Source: CAXMQS01 sp964195995
Lineage (GTDB): Bacteria > Actinomycetota > Acidimicrobiia > Spongiisociales > JAOTWH01
DNA length: 18,203 bases
Assembly (NCBI GenBank): GCA_964195995.1
Contig: CAXMQS010000091.1
Coordinates: forward strand, 1 to 18,203
Reading direction: 5' to 3'
Of the stretch, positions 7,862 to 14,820 are shown in pieces (the stretch's first letter is position 1; the number at the start of each line of letters is the position of its first letter). The notes below the pieces were generated by a model that made no database searches, was not told the DNA's origin, and saw only the letters and a program-made list of their open reading frames with translations. The position numbers and the translations under genes are program-made.

Positions 7862-8298
7862 CTACCCGCATCGGCGACGACGCCGAAGGCGGTGAGTTCC
7901 AACAGGAGTTCAGGCCCAGTGGCCAGCCGGGTCACCTCGACCGTCGTCGAGGTCGCCCGCCTCGACATGCGCCCCGCCTGGACGACGTTGATCGCGTCCT
8001 GGTTGCGGTCGATGTCGACGATGAAGCGAAAGAGCACCACCACGTCGTCGAGGGTGGCGCCGGCGGCAGCCAGCACGCTCTCCAGGCTGTCGAATGCCAT
8101 GGACGCCTGGGTGGCGGCGTCGCCCGGCAGTCCTGCTGATTCTTCGGGTACGTGGGGATGCGAGTGGTACACCGGCGCCGCGGTGACTCCGGACACCCAC
8201 ACCATGGCACCGCCACTCACTTTGAGCGCAGGTGTGTACGGCATGTTCCACTTCGGGTCGTTTTCGGCCGTGTGGATCTCCTGGACCTCGAATTCCAT
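7858..8298 (-). CDS. RidA/YjgF/UK114 family protein
   Basis: RidA-fold protein, 146 residues, somewhat longer than the ~128 of E. coli RidA. Family features: VWVSGVTAA near residues 33-41, the helix TQASMAFDSLESVLAAAGATLDD and strand VVVLFRFIVDID, and the C-terminal LLLELTAFGV with E134. The arginine that binds substrate carboxylate in RidA (R105 in E. coli, before the S/TxVEV strand) aligns with Ser117 in SRRATSTTVEV (112-122). Canonical imine/enamine deaminase activity is therefore uncertain. The ATG at 8298 has GTGAGG about nine bases upstream; an extension to a GTG at 8334 is possible but lacks a ribosome site. It lies 50 nt behind livF on the same strand, so it is probably the last gene of the transporter operon. 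Confidence 0.88.
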   Translation of the reverse strand: MEFEVQEIHTAENDPKWNMPYTPALKVSGGAMVWVSGVTAAPVYHSHPHVPEESAGLPGDAATQASMAFDSLESVLAAAGATLDDVVVLFRFIVDIDRNQDAINVVQAGRMSRRATSTTVEVTRLATGPELLLELTAFGVVADAGS

Positions 8299-8348
8299 CT
8301 GCTGCCTCACTTTCGTAGCTCGTCGTCTTCCCACGGCCGGTTGTTTGG

Positions 8349-9053
8349 CTACATGCCCAGGCTGGCGCGCCGAACCTCTTCGTTCTCCATCAACTCCTGT
8401 GGCGATCCCTCGAGGTCAATCCGCCCTTCCTGGATCAGGTAGGCCCGGTTCGACAGCTCGAGCGCACGCAGCACGTTCTGCTCCACGAGGCACACTGCGA
8501 CGCCCGCCTGGTTGATCTCAACTGCAACATCGAAGATCTGGTCAACCATCTGTGGCGCCAGGCCCAACGACGGCTCGTCCAGCAGGAGGAGCCTCGGCCC
8601 CGACATGAGGGCGCGCCCGATCGCCAGCATCTGCTGCTCGCCGCCGCTGAGGGTCCCTGCCTGCTGCTGGGACCGGTCGGCGAGGACGGGGAACAGCGTA
8701 TGGATCCACTCCAGCCGCTCCTCCCGATGCGAACGGGCCTCGGGGCGATAACAGCCAAGATCGAGATTGTCGCTAACGGTCATCTTGGGGAAGATCCTCC
8801 GCCCCTCTGGGACGATGGCGATGCCGTGATCACCGATCTCGTGGGAAGGAATCCGGGCAAGATCGTTGCCGTCGACAAGGATCCGGCCGGACCGGGGTCG
8901 CAGCAACCCGGCCAGGGTGTTGACCAGCGTCGACTTCCCGGCTCCGTTGGGGCCGACGATGCTGACGATCTCGTCGTCGCCGACAGTGATGCCGACATCC
9001 CACAAGGCGCGGGCATCCCCGTAGAAGACGTTGAGCTCCTTGACCTCAAGCAT
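8349..9053 (-). CDS. livF: branched-chain amino acid-type ABC transporter ATP-binding protein LivF
   Basis: Second ATPase subunit of a HAAT-family (Liv-type) importer; 234 residues, normal for LivF. Walker A GPNGAGKST (34-42), the LivF-specific VPEGRRIFP (81-89), ABC signature LSGGEQQ (135-141), Walker B LLLLDEP (155-161) and the VEQN switch region (190-193) are all intact. It couples ATP hydrolysis at the inner face of the membrane to uptake, paired with the LivG domain of the upstream fused protein. ATG 9053 overlaps the end of the upstream gene by 8 nt. Liv-type systems import branched-chain or other amino acids, but many transport aromatic or dicarboxylic acids, so the substrate is not implied by the name. 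Confidence 0.95.
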   Translation of the reverse strand: MLEVKELNVFYGDARALWDVGITVGDDEIVSIVGPNGAGKSTLVNTLAGLLRPRSGRILVDGNDLARIPSHEIGDHGIAIVPEGRRIFPKMTVSDNLDLGCYRPEARSHREERLEWIHTLFPVLADRSQQQAGTLSGGEQQMLAIGRALMSGPRLLLLDEPSLGLAPQMVDQIFDVAVEINQAGVAVCLVEQNVLRALELSNRAYLIQEGRIDLEGSPQELMENEEVRRASLGM

Positions 9054-10992
9054 GTTCCCTGCCCAGGTAGGCCTTGACCACTTCTCGGTCGTTCATCACC
9101 TCGGCGGGTGTGCCCTCGGCGAGCTTGCGACCGTAGTTGAGAACCACCATCCGACTGGCCAAATCCGTCACCACCCTCATGACGTGCTCAACGATCACGA
9201 TGGTGTGACCCGAAGCGTGGATCCGACGGATCATCTCGACCGATTCGTCGATCTCGGTCGGGTTCAGCCCGGAAAGGACCTCGTCGAGCATCAGCACCTC
9301 TGGCTCGCTGGCCAGGCCGCGAGCCAGCTCCAGGAACTTGCGCTGATGGAGGTTGACCTGGGAAGGCAGCGTGTCGGCCACATCCACCAAGCCGGTGAAC
9401 TCCAGGTACTCCCATGCGGCGTGTTGCGCCTCGTCAAGAGTCATCCCCTTGTGCCGGAACATGCAAGCAACGGCCACGTTGTCGAACACTGTCATGGTGG
9501 CGAAGGGACGGGGAATCTGATAGGTGCGAGCGATACCGAGATTCGAGATGACGTGCGGTGGCCTCCCGGTGATATCCACGCCCCGGAACCGCACGCTCCC
9601 GGAGGTCGGAGCGAACATGCCGCTCATGACGTTGATCAGAGTGGATTTTCCCGATCCGTTGGGTCCCACCAAACCGACGATCTCGCCGGCCGAGATGGAG
9701 ATGTCAACGTCCTGGAGGGCGTGCAACCCATCGAACTCCATGCGGATCTGGTCACATTGCAGCAAAGGAGCGGAGACGGCATCGGATCCAACGGCGACGG
9801 AAGCTTCTTGGCCGGTGGCGCGCAACGTCAATGATTCTCGGTCCCACGTCGCAGCGCGCCGAGCCTTCCGCCCAACGGGCACGACCGCCGGCCGCAGCCA
9901 TCCGGTCCACCGCAGAATACGGTCGGGGACAAGCAACAACGGCAAGACCACCAACATGGCAATCGTGATCTGATCGAGACTGGCACCGCCGACATCCGCG
10001 CCGGATTCCACCGCCAGGACCACAACGGCGACGAGTATGACTAGGCGGAGTCGCGCCCGCACCCGCGGGTAGAGGCCCTCGGGGGCGAAGATGATCGCCA
10101 GGATCAGTATGGAGCCGAGCAGGATCTGGCTCCATGCCTCGAATCCTGCTCCCGAAAGTCGATCGCGCAACGTGTACACCACCGTGGCGCCGATCACGGG
10201 GCCGAGCCAGTGGTTGCGCCCTCCGAGAACGCTCATCAAGATCACGAACAACGGCACCGTGAAGCTGAACGTCTCTCCGATGGTGATGTAGCTGATCTGA
10301 AGCGAGTGGATGCCTCCGGCAGCGCCTGCCAGGAAACCACTGAGCGACAGCACCAACATCTTGTACCGCAGCGTCGGTGTCCCAAGCGCCTCTGCCACGT
10401 CCTCGTCGTCGCGTATGGCGAACAAGCCGCGGCCGAACCTGGAGTGCTGAATCGAGTAGGCGATGGCGACCGAGGCGATGGCCATGACAAGACCAACGCG
10501 GTAGATGAAGTCGGGGTAGGAACCGAGGAAGCTGGGGTAATCCGGAACGGATACCCGGTGGCCCTGTCCACCGTCGATGTACGAATTAGCCCCGGCCAGG
10601 GCCGTCAAAACGAACGTGACGGCCAGGGTCAGCAAGGCGAAGACCTCGCCGCGAAGTGCTCGCAGGCGAAACGCCAGGAATCCGATCGTCCCCGCCAGCA
10701 CGGTTGCCATGATCCCCGCCGCCGGCAGAGTGGCGAAGAAGCCGACGTCGTATCGCGCCACCAGGATCGCCGACGTGTACACCCCGACGCCAAAGAAGGC
10801 TGCCTGGCCGAAGCTGAAGTAGCCCGAGAATCCGGTAAGGATGTTCCAACTGGTCGCCTGCGTAATCCAGAAGAAGAGTGAATACAGGAAGATGAGATAG
10901 AAGATGGGAAAGTCGAGGGCAGAGCGCAGGTTGGGCACGAAGGCCAGGACAACGCCTGCGACGAGAAACAACGCCAGCGCGCGTCGGCTCAT
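9046..10992 (-). CDS. fused LivM permease - LivG ATPase of a Liv-type ABC transporter
   Basis: One uninterrupted 648-residue frame joins a LivM-like permease to a LivG-like ATPase, normally two genes. Permease part (about 1-310): GFSGYFSFGQAAFFGVGVY (54-72), GEVFALLTLAVTFVL (115-129), and the cytoplasmic coupling loop around EDVAEALGT (197-205). A linker follows with two additional hydrophobic stretches (about 315-329 and 341-356) and a basic, probably cytoplasmic segment to ~410. ATPase part: Walker A GPNGSGKST (443-451), Q-loop region with YQIPRPF (491-497), Walker B VLMLDE (566-571), and the switch His603 in VEH. The usual LSGGQ-type signature is degenerate, reading QVNLHQRKFLELARG (545-559). 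ATG 10992 overlaps the LivH stop as ATGA, which decides the start; the same frame continues open upstream to 11196 but overlaps livH. Confidence 0.93.
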   Translation of the reverse strand: MSRRALALFLVAGVVLAFVPNLRSALDFPIFYLIFLYSLFFWITQATSWNILTGFSGYFSFGQAAFFGVGVYTSAILVARYDVGFFATLPAAGIMATVLAGTIGFLAFRLRALRGEVFALLTLAVTFVLTALAGANSYIDGGQGHRVSVPDYPSFLGSYPDFIYRVGLVMAIASVAIAYSIQHSRFGRGLFAIRDDEDVAEALGTPTLRYKMLVLSLSGFLAGAAGGIHSLQISYITIGETFSFTVPLFVILMSVLGGRNHWLGPVIGATVVYTLRDRLSGAGFEAWSQILLGSILILAIIFAPEGLYPRVRARLRLVILVAVVVLAVESGADVGGASLDQITIAMLVVLPLLLVPDRILRWTGWLRPAVVPVGRKARRAATWDRESLTLRATGQEASVAVGSDAVSAPLLQCDQIRMEFDGLHALQDVDISISAGEIVGLVGPNGSGKSTLINVMSGMFAPTSGSVRFRGVDITGRPPHVISNLGIARTYQIPRPFATMTVFDNVAVACMFRHKGMTLDEAQHAAWEYLEFTGLVDVADTLPSQVNLHQRKFLELARGLASEPEVLMLDEVLSGLNPTEIDESVEMIRRIHASGHTIVIVEHVMRVVTDLASRMVVLNYGRKLAEGTPAEVMNDREVVKAYLGREHA

Positions 10993-11858
10993 CGGGCGTG
11001 CCTCGCGAACAGCCCATGGGGCCGCCAGACCAAGACCACGATCAGCAAGGCAAACGTGACGAGCGGCGCCGCCAGCGGGCCCCACCGGACGGAAGCGACT
11101 CCGCCGACTCCGCCGACGAGGACGGCTGCCGCCACCGCCCCGAGCGGCCTCCCGACCCCGCCGAGGATCACCACCGCGAACACGATCCCGATCCACTCTT
11201 CAGACAGGCTCGGGAACAAAGCACCGCTGACGGCGACGAGAGCACCGGCAACGGCGCCGGTCGCCGCGCTCGCGCCCGCCAGCAGCGTCGAGAGGCGGCG
11301 GTAGTTGACCCCGAACGCAGCCGCGATCTCCCGATCTTCGGTGACGGCCCGCAGCGCTTTGCCGGTGTAGCTCCGCTTCAGGAATATCGCCGCGGCGATG
11401 GCGATGGGCACCGCCAGACCCAGCGCCAGAAGCCGCTGCATGGGAAGCGCGATGTCGCCGATGAATACCGACGCCGAGCTGTAGCGGTTGGTATCGGCGG
11501 TCAACCGCAAGAAGTCGGCGCCCCAATAGTTGCGGACGGATCCCTCGACGATGACGAAGAGGCCAAATGTGACCAGCAGCGAATTGAACCCTGAGACCTT
11601 GAAGCGATCGAACGCTAGCTGCAGCAGCACGCCGACGAGGAAGAACAACGGGATGGTGATGGGCAGCGCCAGGAAGGGGTCGAGCCCCGTTCTGGTGGTG
11701 AACTCGTAGGTGCCGTAGGCCGCCACCAGGATCACCGAGAAGTGGGCCAGGTTGATGATCTCCAGCATCCCCCAGGTCAGGGAGAAGCCGAGCGCCATGA
11801 TGGCGAACACCCCCCCGAGCAGCAGGCCGGACGTGAGGGCCTGGAGGTACAGGGTCAC
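10989..11858 (-). CDS. livH: branched-chain amino acid-type ABC transporter permease LivH
   Basis: Inner-membrane permease subunit, 289 residues, about eight hydrophobic segments. The N-terminal family motif GGVFAIMALGFSLTWGMLEI (15-34) continues into INLAHF, and EDREIAAAFGVN (174-185) is the coupling loop that docks on the ATPases. The C-terminus ends VWRPHGLFARHAR, the usual end of the family. The GTG at 11858 is chosen because an AAAGGA ribosome site precedes it by about eight bases. The stop overlaps the next start as ATGA, so LivH and the fused LivM-LivG should be made in step. A strong hairpin separates it from the binding-protein gene upstream. Confidence 0.95.
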   Translation of the reverse strand: MTLYLQALTSGLLLGGVFAIMALGFSLTWGMLEIINLAHFSVILVAAYGTYEFTTRTGLDPFLALPITIPLFFLVGVLLQLAFDRFKVSGFNSLLVTFGLFVIVEGSVRNYWGADFLRLTADTNRYSSASVFIGDIALPMQRLLALGLAVPIAIAAAIFLKRSYTGKALRAVTEDREIAAAFGVNYRRLSTLLAGASAATGAVAGALVAVSGALFPSLSEEWIGIVFAVVILGGVGRPLGAVAAAVLVGGVGGVASVRWGPLAAPLVTFALLIVVLVWRPHGLFARHAR

Positions 11859-11928
11859 GCCATTTCCTTTCTCGTCGGGCCCGAGGGTCGGCGCCTCACC
11901 TCGCCGTCACGACGCTCTTGAGGAGACC

Positions 11929-11969
11929 GGCACAGCGGGTGGCCGCCTATCGGGACCACCCGCTGTGCC
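11929..11969 (-). terminator. 14-bp perfect hairpin between the binding-protein gene and livH
   Basis: Perfect inverted repeat: arm GGCACAGCGGGTGG at 11929-11942 and its complement at 11956-11969, with a 13-nt loop. It lies in the 121-nt gap between the stop of the binding protein and the start of livH. No T-run follows on the minus strand, so a classical full terminator is unlikely. A partial terminator or an mRNA 3'-end stabiliser would fit, letting the binding protein be made in excess over the membrane parts as in other periplasmic-binding-protein operons. The structure is seen; the role is inference. Confidence 0.6.
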
Positions 11970-11979
11970 TGCGGCCTCC

Positions 11980-13350
11980 TTACGGACTCGTCGGGTACAC
12001 GGCAGAGTTGCCACCGGTGGATGCTGGGGGCCACACGGAGAGCCACACGCCGTCACGCAGCTGGGCAACCTTCGACTGGTCGCCGTAGTAGTTGTTCTGC
12101 GCAGGGTCGAAGTCGATCTCGCCCATCGACAGCGTGGTCACGGTGTTGCTGTTCAACCAGTCACACAGGACCGTTTGGTCGAGCGATCCCGTCGCCTTTA
12201 CCGCCGTGGTCAGGATCTCCCAGGCCGACCACGATCCCGCCGCTTGCGTCTCGAAGTCGGAATACATCCCGGCCGCTTCGGCCCGGATCTTGAACTCGGC
12301 GACGACCGCCGCCGCCTCCGGGGTCGCTCGCTCCGGGGTGCCTTCCGCAAACGTCGCCGCTAGGAAGATGCCCTCGGTCAAATCACCCATCGCCACGAGC
12401 GGACCCGGGGCCGGCCACAAGTAGAACTCACCATCTGGCCGATAGTCGAGGGCCTCCATCGCATCGATCAAGTTCGCAGCGTCGAGGCCGAGAGCGCCAA
12501 CCCACAGAAAATCGGGGTCGGCGTCACGGACCTGGGCGGCGATCGGGCCCCAGTCGGAGGTGCCGGTCGGGAAGGGAAGATCGACGACGACGTCGTAGCC
12601 ACGATCCTCAGCTATCTGGACTCCTCCCAGCGCGTCCGTGGCATCGCCATCGGTTGTGCCGTAAGCCAGGAAGTTCGAGCCCGGGAACTGATTGACCACG
12701 AAGCCGATCGTCTCGGGCGGCGAGCCGGTGGCCTCCAGCATGTCAAGAACGCCGGCCACCACCGTCTGATTCGGGTAACGCCCCGAACCCCACGCCGGGT
12801 AGGAGCAGTCGTAGCCGTAGGTGTAGGTGAGGCTGCCGCTGTGGTGCGGGATGACGAAGCCATACCGCTCGGCAACCGGAATGGCCGCGCTGATGGTTCC
12901 GGTGCCGTAGGGACCCATGAGCAGATCGACCTCGTCTTCGGTGATCAGTCGCTCGTAGTTGGACGCCGCCTTGTCGGGCGCCGATTCGTCGTCGAGGATT
13001 GTCCACTCGACTGGTCGGCCCAGAAGGCCGCCAGAGGCGTTGAGCTGCTCGACGAACATCTCGCCCGCCAGCTTGTGGATGGCTGCCGTCGGAGCCAGGA
13101 ACCCGGTCAGGGCCAGCGAACCACCAACCACGATCGGCTCACCGCTCGGGGCCGGAGCGTCGGTGGCGGCCGGAGCGTCGGTGGCGGCCGGAGCGTCGGT
13201 GGCGGCCGGAGCGTCAGTGGCGGCGGGCGTTGTCGCCGCTGGAGCCGTTGTACTGCTGCTCGAGTCGCCGCATGCCGCGGCAACCATCGCCAGTACGACC
13301 AGGACCAAGGCGAAGCGCCAAGCTCCAGACCTGTGGTGGTGTCTCATCAT
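11980..13350 (-). CDS. Liv-type ABC transporter substrate-binding lipoprotein
   Basis: Extracytoplasmic binding protein (periplasmic-binding type I, LivK-like), 456 residues, anchored as a lipoprotein. The N-terminus has a basic stretch, a hydrophobic core FALVLVVLAMV and the lipobox AAAC with lipidation Cys27, followed by GDSSSS. Residues 37-68 form a low-complexity Pro/Ala/Thr/Asp linker containing four DAPAAT units. The ligand domain begins at about 72 with IVVGGSLALTGFLAP and contains ASGGLLGRPV and LLMGPYGTGTI, both family hallmarks. Two adjacent ATGs are possible; the second (13347) is better spaced from GGAGGG. First gene of the transporter operon. Ligand specificity (amino acid, aromatic or dicarboxylic acid) cannot be read. 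Confidence 0.94.
   Translation of the reverse strand: MMRHHHRSGAWRFALVLVVLAMVAAACGDSSSSTTAPAATTPAATDAPAATDAPAATDAPAATDAPAPSGEPIVVGGSLALTGFLAPTAAIHKLAGEMFVEQLNASGGLLGRPVEWTILDDESAPDKAASNYERLITEDEVDLLMGPYGTGTISAAIPVAERYGFVIPHHSGSLTYTYGYDCSYPAWGSGRYPNQTVVAGVLDMLEATGSPPETIGFVVNQFPGSNFLAYGTTDGDATDALGGVQIAEDRGYDVVVDLPFPTGTSDWGPIAAQVRDADPDFLWVGALGLDAANLIDAMEALDYRPDGEFYLWPAPGPLVAMGDLTEGIFLAATFAEGTPERATPEAAAVVAEFKIRAEAAGMYSDFETQAAGSWSAWEILTTAVKATGSLDQTVLCDWLNSNTVTTLSMGEIDFDPAQNNYYGDQSKVAQLRDGVWLSVWPPASTGGNSAVYPTSP
13151..13222 (-). repeat. four tandem 18-bp repeats in the binding-protein linker
   Basis: Four consecutive 18-bp units at 13151, 13169, 13187 and 13205. Three are identical and the fourth differs by one base (A for G). 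They encode the repeated six-residue block of Asp, Ala, Pro and Thr just behind the lipobox. Near-identity at DNA level indicates recent slippage expansion of a surface linker; copy number may vary between strains. Confidence 0.9.
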
Positions 13351-13545
13351 TACCCTCCGGTCTTCGTCAGTTCTATGCCAGCCGTCCGGCCAATTCCTGC
13401 TCCCCTGTCGGCATACCTATCTCAAGATGCCGTCGTGCCACGCTAGTCGAGACACACACTCGCTGCACCGTGAGAAGATACGTCGCGATCGCATTGTGAC
13501 ATGTCGCAGTTGAAACTTGCAAGAACTGAAGCGCTCGGCGGTGTC

Positions 13546-13572
13546 AGCTCTGCTTCTGCCAGAGGCAGAGCT
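13546..13572. promoter_or_regulatory. 27-bp imperfect palindrome upstream of the zinc alcohol dehydrogenase
   Basis: Arm AGCTCTGCTTCT at 13546-13557, three-base centre GCC, and arm AGAGGCAGAGCT at 13561-13572: 12-bp arms with one mismatch that would be G-U in RNA. It ends 45 nt before the ADH start, inside the 267-nt divergent gap between the binding-protein gene and ADH. The size and place suit a dimeric regulator's operator or a leader hairpin. No regulator gene is in the window and no confident -35/-10 pair was found. Confidence 0.45.
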
Positions 13573-13617
13573 CCTAGTGTTGGTGGCCTGATTGCCGACG
13601 TATGTGAGGAGACCGAT

Positions 13618-14637
13618 ATGAAGGCTGCGGTGCTGGAACAGTTCAACGAGCCTCTGAATGTCACCGAAACGGCCGACCCCGAACCGAGCCTCGACGACGT
13701 CATAGTTCGTACCCGGGCGGCTGGGATCTGTCGCACCGATCTCAAGATCATCGAGGGCGCCATCCCGACCGTGAAAACGCCACTGATCATGGGGCACGAG
13801 CTAGCAGGCGAGGTGGTAGCCCTCGGGCAAGGCGTTCGCGGATTCGAAGAAGGAGCGAGAGTCGCCGTGGCCCTTGACATCACCTGCGGCACCTGCGAGT
13901 ACTGCCGTAGGGGCGAGCTCGACCACTGTGCTCGATTGGTGCGCCTCGGACTCGAGCAGGATGGCGCACTGGCGGATTTTGTTCGCGTTCCGGCAGCCAA
14001 CCTGGTCGAGATCCCGCCAGCGGTCTCATTCGCGCAGGCGGCGACCATTCCCGACGCCATCGGGTCTCCCTATCACGCTGTCCTAAGGCGCGCCGAGGTT
14101 CGATCCGGGCAGACCGTTGCCGTCTACGGGCTGGGCGGACTCGGTCTCACCGCGGTGCAGGTTGCCGTCGTGGCCGGAGCCCGCGTGATCGGCATCGCCC
14201 GGACGAAAGAGCGGCGCCAACTCGCTGAGGAGCTAGGGGCGACCTGGACGATCGATCCAAACGATGGCGACATCTCGGTCCAGATCAGGGAGTTGACCAA
14301 GGGTCTCGGCGTCCATGCCTTCATCGACCTCGTCGGCATCGAAGGATCTGTTGACCAAGGCGTCCTCTCCTGTCGAAAGGGCGGCGCAGTGGTCGTTGTC
14401 GGCTACTCCGTGCCGCAGCTGACCGCCGGAACGATGCGTCTGGTCTACGACGAAGTGTCGATCATGGGCTCACGAGGATCTACCCGCAGCGATCTGCTTG
14501 AGGCCGTGGCGCTGGTGGGTCAAGGCCGGATCAGGCCGATCATCGGCGCCGAGTTCGAACTTGATGCAGTCAATGAAGGATTGGACCGGCTACGCGAGGG
14601 TTCGATCATCGGTCGGGCGGTGGTGAACTTCGCCTGA
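13618..14637 (+). CDS. zinc-dependent alcohol dehydrogenase (MDR family)
   Basis: Medium-chain dehydrogenase/reductase of the zinc alcohol dehydrogenase type, 339 residues, oxidising an alcohol with NAD(P). Catalytic zinc ligands: Cys38 in GICRTD and His60-Glu61 in MGHE, with Asp146 a candidate fourth ligand. Structural zinc: Cys90, Cys93, Cys96 and Cys104. The Rossmann motif VYGLGGLG (169-176) is intact, with the cofactor domain following. ATG 13618 has GAGGAG about nine bases before it; the frame is open upstream to 13501, but family homology starts at MKAAVLEQFNEPL. It is divergent from the transporter operon and 183 nt ahead of the CoA-transferase gene on the same strand. The substrate is unknown. 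Confidence 0.94.
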   Translation: MKAAVLEQFNEPLNVTETADPEPSLDDVIVRTRAAGICRTDLKIIEGAIPTVKTPLIMGHELAGEVVALGQGVRGFEEGARVAVALDITCGTCEYCRRGELDHCARLVRLGLEQDGALADFVRVPAANLVEIPPAVSFAQAATIPDAIGSPYHAVLRRAEVRSGQTVAVYGLGGLGLTAVQVAVVAGARVIGIARTKERRQLAEELGATWTIDPNDGDISVQIRELTKGLGVHAFIDLVGIEGSVDQGVLSCRKGGAVVVVGYSVPQLTAGTMRLVYDEVSIMGSRGSTRSDLLEAVALVGQGRIRPIIGAEFELDAVNEGLDRLREGSIIGRAVVNFA

Positions 14638-14820
14638 CCCCGGAAGAGTCCACATGCTAGAAGGCCCCACAACCACAGCAACTAGGCCATAACACGATGG
14701 TCACGGATGCACACACCGTGCGGCGGCACGACGAGGCCCCCCTAGGTACAAGATCCGGGACACCCAATAAGCCCAATCCAACCGATCGAGGAGGTTGATA
14801 CGGAGGCCGATGGAGCACTG

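Noticed and set aside
10993..11196. 68-residue N-terminal extension of the LivM-LivG frame
   Set aside because: It overlaps livH entirely, is Arg/Gly-rich without family likeness, and an ATGA-overlapping start at 10992 begins exactly at the expected permease N-terminus.
13501..13617. 39-residue N-terminal extension of the zinc alcohol dehydrogenase
   Set aside because: It crosses the palindrome, lacks a ribosome site, and family homology starts at the ATG at 13618, which has GAGGAG upstream.
14700..14730. Short CACGG/CCGTG inverted repeat upstream of the Mct-like gene
   Set aside because: Only a 5-bp stem with a 9-nt loop; expected by chance in GC-rich DNA.
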